From Eremophila alpestris peregrina (taxonomy: Eukaryota; Chordata; Aves; Passeriformes; Alaudidae), in the NCBI GenBank assembly GCA_009792885.1, contig WMCF01000015.1:15669183-15733182 (forward strand): a DNA stretch of 64,000 bases, written 5' to 3'. Shown piece by piece: positions 1 to 12,999 of the stretch. The stretch's first letter is position 1, and each line of letters begins with the position of its first letter. The notes under the pieces are model-generated. The model was not told the DNA's origin and made no database searches. It was given only the letters and a program-made list of their open reading frames with translations. The position numbers and the translations under genes were made by a program.

Positions 1-3000
1 CCATTTGCATGTGCTGAGGCAGTGAGGCAGCATCATTTTACCAGGAGGGCTCTTCTTTGCTCTTAAGACATCAGATAGAGCATGATCCAACAGTTAACTA
101 AGAAGGTACATGACTCATTACGTTTGAAGAATTTTGCTTAATTGATTTTGGGGCAATTGATGGTGTTTCTTCATTCTCTCCTCTAGAGCACACACCTAAA
201 CAAAACAGTTTCATATGGTTAGATACCTCACATGTTCTTCAATTACAAGTTTTCCTCTGCTCAAAGAAAGTTTTCTTTTTTTCATTGTGCTCAAAATAAT
301 ACAAGAAGGGGAGGTGGGGAAGGCTTTGTCATTAAAACCACAGCAATTTTGCAGTTAGAGTAGCATACAGGAAGCATTTTTGTTTTTTAACAAGCGACAG
401 ATAAAGTAATCAGGACAAACTCTGAAACTCTGATGCTCTGATTAAAAGTAAAACAGAAAAATCAGCATGTTCTTTCCAGAGAAACTCCTGGAACATGCAG
501 GACACTCTGCTTCTTTGTTCCTGAATATGGTTACAGTATCTCAAGCTATGATAAGAGATTGTAGTCTAAAATAGAAAGAGGGGTTCATAAAAATAGGGTT
601 CCTTTTTACTGTAATTTCATGACTTTCCATCAACTTAAGATCAAGATATGTTCCTATGCCTTTCAACTGGACAAAACATTGTCTTCCTCATTATTTCAGA
701 CCAACTTTCAAAGATTAGAGAGTGAGGCTCAGTCTTTTCATCCCACATGCATGTTCTTGTGAAAAGAGTCCTTCCCATTCAGAAAGTGATGAACACAAAT
801 ATGGCCAAGTGCTGTCTCCAGGCTGATGTTTGTACTCTCCTCTTCCAGTAGACAGAAGAAAAATGAAAGAAGATAAAATACAATAAACAGAAAGTGTTCA
901 ATGCAAGTTACTACTGCTCTGTATCTGCTGGCTAAGTATTATAAAAGGACAGCAGCAGCTGAAAGCATTATTTCTTTTAAAGACTCCCTTGTAAACAGAA
1001 GGTTCTTTTTAACCAGATAATTTGATAAGTTCCAGATATTCAAGGCATTGCAAGCTGCTCTAACACTAGTTATCATTCATAACTAGTGTCATACACAGTA
1101 CTACAGGCTTCATTTCAGGTGATGCACTGAAGCCTACAAACACTACTGACTTCCCAAGTCAAGATTCTTTTCCAGCAACAGAAGGCATCCAGATACTCAA
1201 AACAACAGAAGGTATCAGAGCAGATCAGCCCAAATGAAGCAGAATGACCCAGCTTATTGCAGGTTCCTTTCAAGCAGGAATCTGTCTAGGGCCTCTGTAA
1301 GAAATAGTCTTTCACATGAAAGACCCTAGTCAATGGAAAAAAACTCCAGATCACTTTCAATACACTAAACAGTCTGACATCACCTATCACAGCTTCAGGA
1401 GCGTAGATTAGAGGACTGTTTAGTCTTATTTGATTCATGTCTCTTCTTCAGCAGAAGACACAAAGATTCAAAGTGAAATTTAAGGGAAAAATGAATTTTT
1501 GAGGATGTCATCCATTGGTGTTCTCACAGAAACAGCTGAACAGCTTCTGGAAGATCAATCTGAAACAAGCTGTAAGCAATTATTTGTTTTTAAATTCCTT
1601 CTCTTACATCAAGATCATGGTATCTCTCCTTTTACAACCAAGGAAGAACTGTTTTTATTTTTATCCTTTTATACGTAATTCTTCCCTTGAGCAGACTTGT
1701 CTTGAAGTGTAAGGAATTTTTTTTGTTCCAGCTATGAAAAACTTGATTCCTACACAGAGATATGTATTTCAGGCTGAAACAACAATCTTTCTGCATTTTG
1801 GGATGAGAAATATTAATGAGTACTCCACTGCCCTTATAAAGATCCAAAAGAATGAAAAAGAAGTCTAGAGAAGACCATCCAAAGTACCTGAATCCCTGTT
1901 ACAGGAATTTTGGGAAAAGTTTTGTTGCCTCACATCCATCACCAGAGGTGATTTGTACTACCTAGATGGGATGTTAAGTCAGCTTAAGCAGCTGAATGTC
2001 CAACAGCTCTTCTCAGTCACTGTACTGGAGTTTGTCGATTTCCCTCAAGGGCAGGCTCTGATGGCACAATAAAAACATGCTGGTGATCTACAGATACACA
2101 TGAAGCCCAGAAAACACCAGTAGCTCTGTTTGTGATCATATGGAGGATGGTAAGGAATCCTATAATCAATACCCTCATCTTCTTTGGGCAAAGAGGAATC
2201 TCTGCAATGCCTTTCCATGGTGCCCTGCCTGTTGAGAAATGCACTGGGAGGAAAACTCCTTTTAGTGCTTTCTTCCTTCTCTATAGGGCATGTTCCACAG
2301 CCAGTTCATGAGTCACTGAGGAGTGGTCTCCATTTTTCTGCATCAGTCAGCAGAAGCTCAATAGCCAAGAAATTGAAAGTTTAAACAATTGTTTAAATGA
2401 GTAAATTGTACAGGATACCATCTGCAAAATAAGCAAAAAATTGAATCTCCATATTTGGTTAATAGTATAGAATATAAGCAACAATACTTTTTATATTTGT
2501 AATCCTGCAGCTCCAACAACTGCAGGATCCAAATGTAAGAATACAGAAAATAGGGCAAATTGCCATACCTGATTCAAGTTACCTGCTGTCAGGTCAAGTA
2601 CTTCTCAACTCTCAAATTGAAATTTTAAAGCATTATGCAATTACTTTAGATGCAAGGTTCAACTACCCCTGCAGAGCATTTGCAGCTCCTATAGTTGTTG
2701 TCCTGCTGCCATTAATTACACATCTAGAGGTATGTGTAGGCTGCAAACCCACCATGGGATCTACACACCAGCATCCAGTTGAACTGTTATTCAAAATAAA
2801 CATTACAAGAACAGCAAATTTTAGTAAAACATCTTTTTCCCAGAAACTAGCACCAACATGGCATGTGTATGAAAGTATCACCATGAGTGATATAAGCTGT
2901 TTCAATTCCAAGCTACAAAAAAAATAGTTTTCCAAAACTTTCTGGTTTAGGGCTTTTTTGGAAGAAGCAAGAGAAGGAGACTTGACTGGAGAGAAGGGTA

Positions 3001-5888
3001 GAAGTAACTGACCATTATAATAGCTACATCAAATCATGTTATTTAGTCCCAAGATGGAGAGAAAAGGCAGCAAAAACCTTGGTCAGTGTTATTTTTAAGA
3101 TTATCATGCAACCTGTCATTAAAAGATAAATATGCCAACAAATAGAATGGTAACGATCTTGACATTCTAAATTTCATAAGGTGTTTTAAAAGCATTTGGC
3201 CTTTCTCCAGAAATGTTTTGTGCTCAAAGGCATTTTTAAATGCCTTCTAAAACCCAGAGGGTCATAGCATTGTCTAGATTATCAAACAAGGCATCAGACA
3301 ACACCTACTTAAGACTGGCATAGGTACCAATCCCTGAAAGACCCTCCATAAACTCCTAGTTTAGGAGTGGCAAAAAGCCCTGGCTTTTCTGAACTCAGCA
3401 TGACACAGAAATCTGAAATTATATATAGCTATCTCAACACCACACATTTGAGAAACACAGCCAATATTTCTTGGCACATATACAGCAACAGGAAAACACT
3501 AGAGGTATAAAATGGCATGATTGGTTGTTTATAGAAAATATTACCTTGTAAAAACAATTCCCATTAATAAATGCATCAATTTTACACAATTAAAGAAATG
3601 GGCATTTGCTAAACAGTTATAATTATTTTTTCTTTTTTATCTGTTTACATTGCAAGAATATTTTTAAATGTCTTCATTAACATGCTTTTTATTTCTTGTC
3701 AGCTTTCATGCCAAGTACAGTTGAGAGCAAACCTTTTTTGGCCTAACTAAACCACATTTTAATCAGATTAACAGACTTTATTGGCACTAACATACATTTC
3801 TATCATAAAAACAGACCTCCTTTCAGTCTTAGGGAAATTCTATGCTTCTGGGCAGAGTGCATGAGCCAACATTAAAAAAAACCCAAACTTTTTTTTTTTA
3901 AACATCATATGATGACTGTTTGCTTTTTTCTGCTTAAGAAAGCCAACTACAGAAATAAAGGTTACAGTATTTCTGTATACCACGAACTTACTTGAAAAAA
4001 TTATTTAAAATCTGCAGTTTCTTAGTGTTAACAGTGGTTTTTGTACTTTGCTTTGTACCTCTTGATACATGGCTTGCTTAAAGTAATTTGATTCTATTTA
4101 CATACAATTAGGTAACCATTTTTTACACATTTTTTTTTAAAGCACAGTTTCTCTCACTGAATTTTCAATCTTCACATTATTCCTACACTTCTCTGCTCAG
4201 AGTTTTCTAGACTGGCTATCTGCAGAACCTGGAAACTGAAATACCACACACAAGGAATGTTAGGAGGAGTGATTTTAGTGCTGTTCCAACAGCCACAGAC
4301 TGGATGCTTTGATCTTGTAGGATTTGGGTGGGTTTTCAGGCGGGATTTTGAGGTAGGGTGAGGTTCTATCTGAATTTCCAGATGAGAATACTTCAAGGCT
4401 TTTCTCTGTAAATTTTGACACTTCATGACTTCCCTCTGGTGTCTGGCATCTCTGGAGAACTCAAACACTGTGAGAAATGCCCCTTTCATGCAATATTTAC
4501 TCCAATATTTATTTATTAATAAATATTTAGCAGATTAATGTCAGGAAAGGGCAATATGGACACATTGATAAATAAAAGCTTAAAAAGTTACCCAGGTTTT
4601 TTCAAGTCATCAGTTTCACAAAGTTTTATCTTGGAAACCGCTCAAAACTTGTATTTTATATTTGAGCACTTATGTTACTTCCCATATAAAATCCTGATTT
4701 CTACAAAGGGTTTCCTTACTCTTAGAGTTTATAAGTTTAGCATGCACTCAGAGCAACAGGCTTGATCCTTTCATTTTCAGAATTAGTAAGAACTCTACAG
4801 CCAAAACGGGACTGAATTTTCTAGTAGCTGTTACTGCTCAGACACGAAGTTATGTCAAATACTATTGTAAGCTGTCTCAGTCCTTCACCATTAATAGGTC
4901 TGTGATGTTGAACATGAGTAGCTGACAGTGGAGACGAACAGATTCAGTCATGACTTGCAAATTATGTGCAAGCACACCATGATACCTCTGTAATACAGTC
5001 TGACTCTCAGGTTCAAGATACAAGTTTAAAAAGACTCCTGTGCAGTCAGTGATGTTTTAGATTAGGATTATTTTTATATTTTTACCTAGTATGTGTTAAC
5101 ACTACATGAAAAAAGCATTCTAAATTGTCTTGTACTGCTATCACCATCATAAATATGCTGTCTTTAATTAGCTAATTGAATGTTTTCTAAAGATTTGCTG
5201 ACTTAACTTTCCATATTGGACTAGTGCCTCAATTCACCCACATTTCAGTACTAAATTAAAATTGTGTCATTTTTTCCAAACAGCTTGGAACAAGACCATC
5301 ACAAGTTTTATTATAAAAATGTTTCAGTCAGCTGAGGTAAAGGCCATTTAAAATGTGTAATTTTCTTCTGGTTATGTAAAACTATTTGCATTTAGTTGTC
5401 CCCTTATCTTCTCTCCATGCAAGCACCTTCACACCTACCTGCTCTGATCAGCCAGAACTCCAAGCTTTTGCACTAGACACAATTAACTTTGGCAGTGCCT
5501 CTTCACAGGCATACCAGTGTGTAGTGTTTGACTGTCATTCTGTATCTGTTGAAATATTAGCACTTGGTTTAGGTTGTATACAAGAAAAAAAACAGTATCA
5601 AGTCACACATATAAGGATACATACAAAAACACTGAGATCTATTTCTAGGCTAGGCATACTGTCTTGACAAAAATTATTCAGAACAGGGAAAAAGACAGAC
5701 ATCAAATAACCGTACCAAAATAGCAACTTACCCCACTGACTGATCTGGGCTGGAGAGTGTTTAACCATACACTGAATCTCACAGGACCCTCTTTCCTTCC
5801 TCTGAGTCGAGATTTCATTGATAAAAATAACCACAATCCAGGGCAGATAAAAAAGAGCTTCCCACACACCCAGGCAAACATGCAAGAC
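1..5888. other. Intronic DNA without a recognised gene
   Basis: AT-rich sequence with no credible coding frame; open frames stay below about 105 codons. It contains the perfect hairpin at 1063-1089, a smaller one at 3226-3246, and an AT palindrome near 4510-4527. Confidence 0.7.
1063..1089. repeat. Perfect 11-bp inverted repeat with 5-nt loop
   Basis: ACACTAGTTAT and its exact reverse complement ATAACTAGTGT are separated by CATTC. The stem is AT-rich and too short for a microRNA precursor. It may be chance or a small cruciform. Confidence 0.9.
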
Positions 5889-5889
5889 G

Positions 5890-5930
5890 GTATCACAGAA
5901 TCATTTCGGCTGGAAAACTTATGAACCCTC
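5890..5930 (-). mobile_element. CR1 LINE 3' fragment (short, degraded)
   Basis: The string TATCACAGAATCATTTCGGCTGG is very close to the inverted 3' terminus of avian CR1 elements (TCACAGAATCATTTAGGTTGGA type). Only about 40 bp are recognisable, so the call is tentative. Confidence 0.5.
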
Positions 5931-7047
5931 TTAAAAACAACACTACCTTTTGAATCATTACCTAACATTTCTGTGCCTGATTAATATCCACAACACAGTT
6001 TATTTTGAAGCAAGTCTGATAATAACATACAATGAAGATATTTTTGACATGACTCTTTTAGCATGAAATTAGTTCCTGATCTCTGATTTCTGTACCAAAT
6101 ATATGTAAAGGTCAGTGTTTCCTCAGAAAGAGCTGTTCCATTTAATAAAATGCTTCTACTTTATTCCTAAGATTAGTCAGATCCTAAGAACAATTCTATG
6201 GAGGTCCAACATAACTCCTCCCCTTCCATTTTCTTTTTAAGGCAAGATTCTCAGATAGGTTTGCAGCAGGACTGAAAAGCAATCTGCATTTAAAGTTACC
6301 AGGTTTTAGCTGTATACCATACGCAAAATACAGTATTTTCCACTCAACAGCTTTATAGCCACCTAAAAAAACCCTCAAGCATTCCATGCTGCTGTTACTT
6401 CTACATATTCTTAAGTCAAACTCCATCTTGTAGTTTACCAATACGTACCAAGAGCAAAGCACAGTGCATGTGACAAAGCTTGGCACAACCAACATAAAGA
6501 GAACTGCAGAGATCCCTAAGAGAGTGAAAGTCCCTAACTGCTGGCATGTGTTCAAAAGCCATTCTCTACAGGATGCAGTTAAGCATGCACAGACTATCGT
6601 TAAGTGTTACATTCTACAAAATGCAACCGACAATGAGTCTGTATTTCTTAAGTGTGGTTATTCTTCCAAACAGCTATTTCCTCAAGTTTCAAATTATTCT
6701 TAATTCATAGCTTATTATCTGCACAGCTGAAATCCCAATCAGCATTTTGCAAACTAGATCAGAGTTTAATACTGTGTGCTTTTTTCCTCCTCCTTTTTTG
6801 ATGGCCAAACATTATATTATTACTTTATGCATTTTACTTGTGAACATCAAGGAATTTCTATTCTTTTATTCTTTAACTGTTTTTATTGTAGACTTCAGTC
6901 CAACAGGAATACAACTGCCAACTTCATACTTCAAGATGCAACTCACTGTAACAGTCTAGCTAGCTCATTATTGAATGGCCTTTTTCTTAAGTCAGAGAAT
7001 TTCTATTTACCAGCCAATTTCTTTCATTTTATTTTTTAAAATAAAGC

Positions 7048-7062
7048 ATATATATATATATA
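7048..7062. repeat. (AT)n microsatellite
   Basis: About seven consecutive AT units within an AT-rich stretch. Confidence 0.9.
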
Positions 7063-8864
7063 AGTATCCTACCTGACAGAAGAACAATATATGCTACCCA
7101 AAAATATGCATTCTAACAGTACTTGGATAGGCAACTGCACAGCTTTGTTCAAGAGAAGCTATAGGAAGTATTTGGGCGAGCTCACAACATCACACTGCAA
7201 TAGAGCATTAAACTTTTTTCCCCAGATGAAGTGAACACAGGTTCCAGAATATGGCATATTCATCCTATACTGAAAGTCTGCCTTTCCAGCAATGGATCGT
7301 GATATCATGATTCAATATTTTCATTATTTTCTCTCTTGTAACATACACAGAGGGGGAAAAAAGGGGTGCCACAGAAAAACCAAAAAGCACTAAAATACCA
7401 AGTTGCTCACAACCACAATCAAGTCATAATTCACTTTCATACTTACTACAGTTCATTACAATAATGTGCAATAAAACATATTCTGCATTAAAAAGGTTAC
7501 TTGGAAGATGCTTCCCATCTCCAAAGATGGGACATAGAGCACTGGAGCAGGGGAGGACACGGGGAAGGGTATAATGCCACAAGTCCAGTGGAATCACTTC
7601 ATCACCTGTTAGGAGCATGTGGCAGACTGCTCTCAAAGAGCTAATAATTTCACCATGATAACCTTGGCCTTTAAGGAAATGAATCATTAACTGGATAGCA
7701 CAGATTTTTGAACTCCACTGTATCTAGAGTTCTTTAACTGCAGCAAAACAATACTGAGTACAAACTAAAAAAAAGTATGCAAATATATAACAGGCATTGG
7801 AACCATATTATCTTTAGGCTCCTTGCAACACAAATCATTCTACAGTTGTATTAATGTAACAGCAACTTAGTAACAGTGGTAAAAGACATTATTGATAAAG
7901 ATTGAGTATTTTAAAGGGAAAGTTAAAAGATAAAATGTAAGCATTAACATTCTTCTTACACACTACCAATCCATCTCTTTTTCCCACTCCATCCCCCGTA
8001 TGCATTAGCACATCTTCCTTTCCTCTTCTTCATCACTTACATCTGAGCAGTGTCCTAAATAATAATGTAAAAAAATTACGTCTGTGCAGCAGCTTGCAAT
8101 CAGAAGAGCCAATATCATCTGATTACTCTGTTCTCCAATTATCATAAGGCAGATTCAAGCTACCACTACACATTCATTTGCAGCATGAATATGCAGTGAA
8201 TCAAAAGTTACTCTGATGTAAAAACATGATACTATGGACAAGGACATCAGTAATCCATCTCCCCATGGCCCAGGCAAAGTACACAATTCAAAGGGAGGAA
8301 CTGGAGTTACTATTAGGGAGCCAATTCAAACAAGCTTAACAATCCGATTCAGAATTGGAGCTAGCATTAAACACAAATGTACAAGTTATAGGCAAGGGGG
8401 CTCATAATTAGTGTAACAACTAACTCATCTCCATGTTTGATCAGAGTCATTAACTTTGTTCAGAAATTGACAAAGTTAATATCAATTTAGTTTATACACA
8501 GTTTGTAACTCTATGGACTTGCAATTTTCTCATTATTACTTCTGAATAGTTTGCAATCATAAACCTCTCATACTCAACAAGATTACTGCCCACTACTCAC
8601 AATTCAATCACAATTCTGACTGGGTCTTCAAATGCAAAACAAACCCAAAATAACGAACAAAAACAAGTATTTCTGCTGCACATTCCCCACAAAAACCACT
8701 TTTGAAGCCACTACTCAATTTTATATCTAGTGTCTCACCTCAAAGAGCAGAAGAATGGACCAATGGAGTAGATGAGCATGGCCCTATTTTTGCCTCCACA
8801 AGTACAAGGTGAGGAACATCAAGAGGCATTCCCAACATTACTCATTTTGACAGACAACCACCAG

Positions 8865-8907
8865 GTACCTATCCAGGTAGTACAGGTGTACCTATCCAGG
8901 TAGTACA
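8865..8907. repeat. Two-copy tandem duplication, 23-bp period
   Basis: The 20-base unit GTACCTATCCAGGTAGTACA occurs at 8865-8884 and again, identical, at 8888-8907, with GGT between. Each unit also contains GTAC at both ends. Identity implies a recent duplication. Confidence 0.95.
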
Positions 8908-11900
8908 CCCCAAGTGGAGAGAGCAGCAGCAGCCCAGCCAGGGTTTCTTTTCAGACAGTCACCAAGCCAAAACACACAAAAGAAAAGGGAAACTACAATG
9001 GGGAACATGGGAAAGAGGTACGAGAAGAACTGAAATACTGAGGGCAAAGGAAAGAGCAGCATGGCAATAGAAAAAGGGTACCTGCAATGCCACACTCAAT
9101 GAGACTTTTGAAAGAAACCCCCGAAAGCCATGCACACACTTTTTTTTTTTAAATTCCAGCACTCATGGATCTTTTTGTTTGTCAAATATTAAACAGAAAT
9201 ACCCACGGAGGTAAACACATTTGAAAATAGAATCTGTCATGGCTGGTTCCTACATCCAACAGTAACCCTGTAGCAGAACTACTGACTGGAATGAACTCCA
9301 CTGAATTCAGTGCTTCTGAAGCATTAACTTAATTCATTTATGAAGCCAATGGCAGGACAGTCAGTGTTATGGGTATAACACTTAGGCTTCAACATAAGCC
9401 TGACTACTGCATCAGCCATGCTGTTCTTCATAATCTGATGCAAGTCTATATGGTTTTTATTTTGTTTATTAACACTGTTCCAATGCAAGTTGCTCAATGT
9501 CATCTTATTTGCCCAATATTTAAGAACCATCCTAATACCACAGAACAGTATCTACTGGTGAGAATATTTATTAACAGAACTGACTGCTATACTTGACACG
9601 AGAGCTAATATTAAAATCTATCCTTATAAGTAACACAAAGCTGGCAAAACAATTTTTGTTATTACTCCCATGTTACTGCTTTAGACAGAATGAAGGCTAG
9701 TATAAAAACATCTGGCATTACTGTGCAAAAAAATTTAAAAAGCATCACAGGTACCCTGCAACCAAACCTTTTCTAACAGGCACACAATAAAAAAATAAAG
9801 GACCAAGAATTTACAGTGGACACTTGAAAAATCAGATTGTATCAAGGTTTAAACAAGCAAAGCAAGGAGATTCTCAGGAAGACAGCTTTCCCTCTTAAAA
9901 ATTTCCAACCAGTACACATCTATTTGTGTTGTATTTCAAAGAGCCTGATAAGATACAGCTCACGATTTTAACATATTTTTAATTCTGAATTTCTACATGC
10001 ACTTTTTTGGACCATCAATGAACACATTAGCACTTACCAGAGTTGGCAATCAAGTACTTGAAGAAATTAGGCCCTGTCAAGAATATTTTGCAATAGATAT
10101 AATTGTTCTTTCCCACACTTGTTTTAATTGCTCATACTGGGAGAGAAGAACATTAAGTTCCCAGTTTTTATGTACCAAACATTCTAGAAATCTCGTCCTC
10201 CACCAACCAAAGCAGGGACAAATGTTTTTAATGTCTCCTCCAACTGCAAATGGTTTTGAGTGAAGAAACTTTGTCCCAGTTTCAGGAGCATTCTTCTTTT
10301 GAGACCAACAGTACAAATGCACTTTAGAAAAATATTAAGTGAGATTAGTCTGTGCTAGAATAAGTATCATCCCAAGAGACAGCATGAAATTGAGAATGCT
10401 ATAACTCAAGCAGTTTTATTAGAAACATAAACCTGTAAAAAGAAAATGCAATAGTTAAGTCAAAAGTACAACAGAATTACACAAGACTGTATTTTTGTTT
10501 CACCTAAGACAAAACTAAGTTCAAAGTATTTCTAAAGAGGCAAAATCACACGTAAGAAACATTTATGAAAGGTAGTGCCATACCCTCTCAGAAAGGGCTC
10601 AACATTAAAAAACACTCAGCAAAAAGGCTAGTTGAAAAGAATTTGGGAATTCTCAGTTTAAGACTGTAGCAGAAAGGTAACAGGATCCTTTAGTCAGTTT
10701 TGCTGAGCCTTCCCCAGTTCCTATGCTGTGTACCTAAATAAGTGCCTTCCTACAATTTTCAGATAGTCTACAAGCTCAGAAAACATTGTAGTCTGATTCG
10801 TCAGGTAATTCAACATCATTAGAAAGCTAGACTCACTGGTTTGTTTCTCATGCTGACTTGATCCTTAGACTTGCTTTCCTTTTCATCAAGGCGCGTTCAG
10901 GATGACATTTGCAACACTAGCAGTTCATTAGCCATAACACAGATGTATCTTAAAAGCACACCATGGGAAAACACGTTCAGAATTTGCAAAGCTACTGTTG
11001 CCATGATGAAATCCAAAATACAGAACCTGGCAAAGGGAAGACAGACTTCCAGATACCTCCCTCTCCTGTTTCTTTTAATTCTCGACATCCCAGCTTTAGG
11101 AAAAACTTTCCGAGAAGTTCATGAAAAGACAGTCAACAGGCTCACAACAGGGTGTTTGAAGAGAGACATGCAGCTCCCAATTTCTCCACCTTTGTTTTAC
11201 CTCAAGTTATCTACCAAAGCCACTTAGCAATTCAGCAAACAGGAAAAAGAATAGTTGGAATAAACCTGAACAATGGTTCAAAAGCATATTCCATGTCCTT
11301 GGCTCCAACTCACTCACTCTGGTCTGCTCACTGGCCAAAGCAAACCCACACGAAGACCTAACAAGTTCTGAATTACCAGTCTAACCATAGTCTGAGCTTG
11401 TTATTTTCACTCCATCATGCATTTAGACCACATTCTCTACCAGATCAGAAGACAGAAAATGAGAAAGTGATGAACAGAAACCTTCCAGTTCTAGAATATC
11501 CAGAAACATTTTGAAGTACCTCATGAGGCCTAGAGAACCCTTAGTTAGAGATGCATGCAAGTGCAATGGTTGTCTGTCCCCTTGTGTGACAATCCTGCCT
11601 ATCTAGCTACTGCTTCCTCTGGAAGGAGTATAGGACCTGCACAGGTTGTCAGCTCTCCAGAAGCTTGTGGGTTGCTGCCCAAAGCAACGGGTTAACAGTG
11701 TACCACATAAAGTGGAACTGCTGACAGACAGCAGTAAATTCTCTGCCATACTCTGTCAAACCCTACAATTCTTTACTTCAAGCGTCTGTTCCCTTCTACA
11801 AACACCAATGAAAAGGAATTCAAACACAGGAACAAAACCAAGACTCTCTTTCCTTAGGTATCTCCCCAAAAATATGCATAACACAATTTTAAATCCTTCA

Positions 11901-12910
11901 GTCCCAGAAGTTTTAGTTCATAGCAGCTTTGCCAACAGCACTGTAGAGTCCAAGACTGTAGGAGCCAGAAAAGGGGACATGATATGGCTGTAACCAAACA
12001 AAGGGTCAAACAGGCAAGCACTAGTTAGAGATCGCAGAAGGAACAGTAAGTTTTTCATGGTCCTTCCAGAAAGTTTAAAGAAAGCTAGGTGTTCTCTCTC
12101 TCAAACTATAGTGTAGTAAATTAGATTAATTAAAAATGTATGTTCACCATCATAACACATAGTTTTATATACTGATGGCAAATATTTATTTTTAAAATTT
12201 GTGCTATGTAAACCACAAATTTTATCACTTCCTAAAACTCACTACTTTTAAGTTAAACTTACAATTGTATAATGTATTAGAATAAACTAAATATGGATAA
12301 TAAATAGTGCCACAACCATGAGCTCAAGTGAGACAAAATGATACAGTGAATTTACCACATCACCTTTCCTTTCATCTTCCTAAAACATCCCATCTGAAGC
12401 CTTTAGATAAAACAAACCAACACGGAGAAAGGCAAAGCTACAGGCAGCAAACAGAGAAAAGGTAAAGGGACCTTAGGAAGGAAGCAATCTGTTTGAAACA
12501 AGGCAGCCACTGGAATTTACAGCAGGATCTACATAAAGCGTCATGAAAAAAATGTTCCTGGGGAAAAAAAAAAAATCAAGGTCAAATACAGGTGTGTGTC
12601 AGGAGTAAGTAAAAGGTTCTAGAGCACCAATAATTAATTGCAAGCTTAAGAGGATTAATAAAACTCTGGCTTGCAGTCCCTACATCAGCCTAAGACACTT
12701 CAGGTTTCTGGTTTCAGTTCTGTGATTGAGGAAGAACATCAGCTGTTTTAGTGAAGAACCACCTTCAGTTCTGGTTTTACAATCACTGGTCCCAATTTCT
12801 ATGTTCATCTCTTTAAAAAATATAAAATAGAATCATCAAACAAGTATCTTATCTCCTTGCTTTGCAAATAATGGAATTTAAAAGAAAAAATTATGGAAGT
12901 ATACTGAATT

Positions 12911-12999
12911 TCTCACAGGATCACCAGGAAACTGGAAGGGATCTCTGGAGACCACCTAGTCCAAACCCCACTGCTCACAGCAGGGTCAGCTAGCAGAAA
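12911..12999 (-). mobile_element. CR1 LINE 3' end fragment
   Basis: The plus strand reads CTCACAGGATCACCAGGAAACTGGAAGGGATCTCTGGAGACCACCTAGTCCAAACCCC... in pattern, the familiar inverted 3' end of chicken-repeat-1 (CAGAATCA...GGAAGGGACCTCTGGAGATCATCTAGTCCAACCCC type), followed by GCTCACAGCAGGGTCAGCTAG. The element's sense strand is minus, the same as TSC22D1. It is heavily 5'-truncated, as is usual for CR1, and moderately diverged. Confidence 0.85.

Larger units (their letters stand above)
5931..12910. other. Intronic DNA without a recognised gene
   Basis: AT-rich intron. A short TA microsatellite lies at 7048-7062 and a 20-bp tandem duplication at 8865-8907. The longest open frame (6196-6555, minus, 119 codons) has no recognisable family or splice context. 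Confidence 0.7.
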
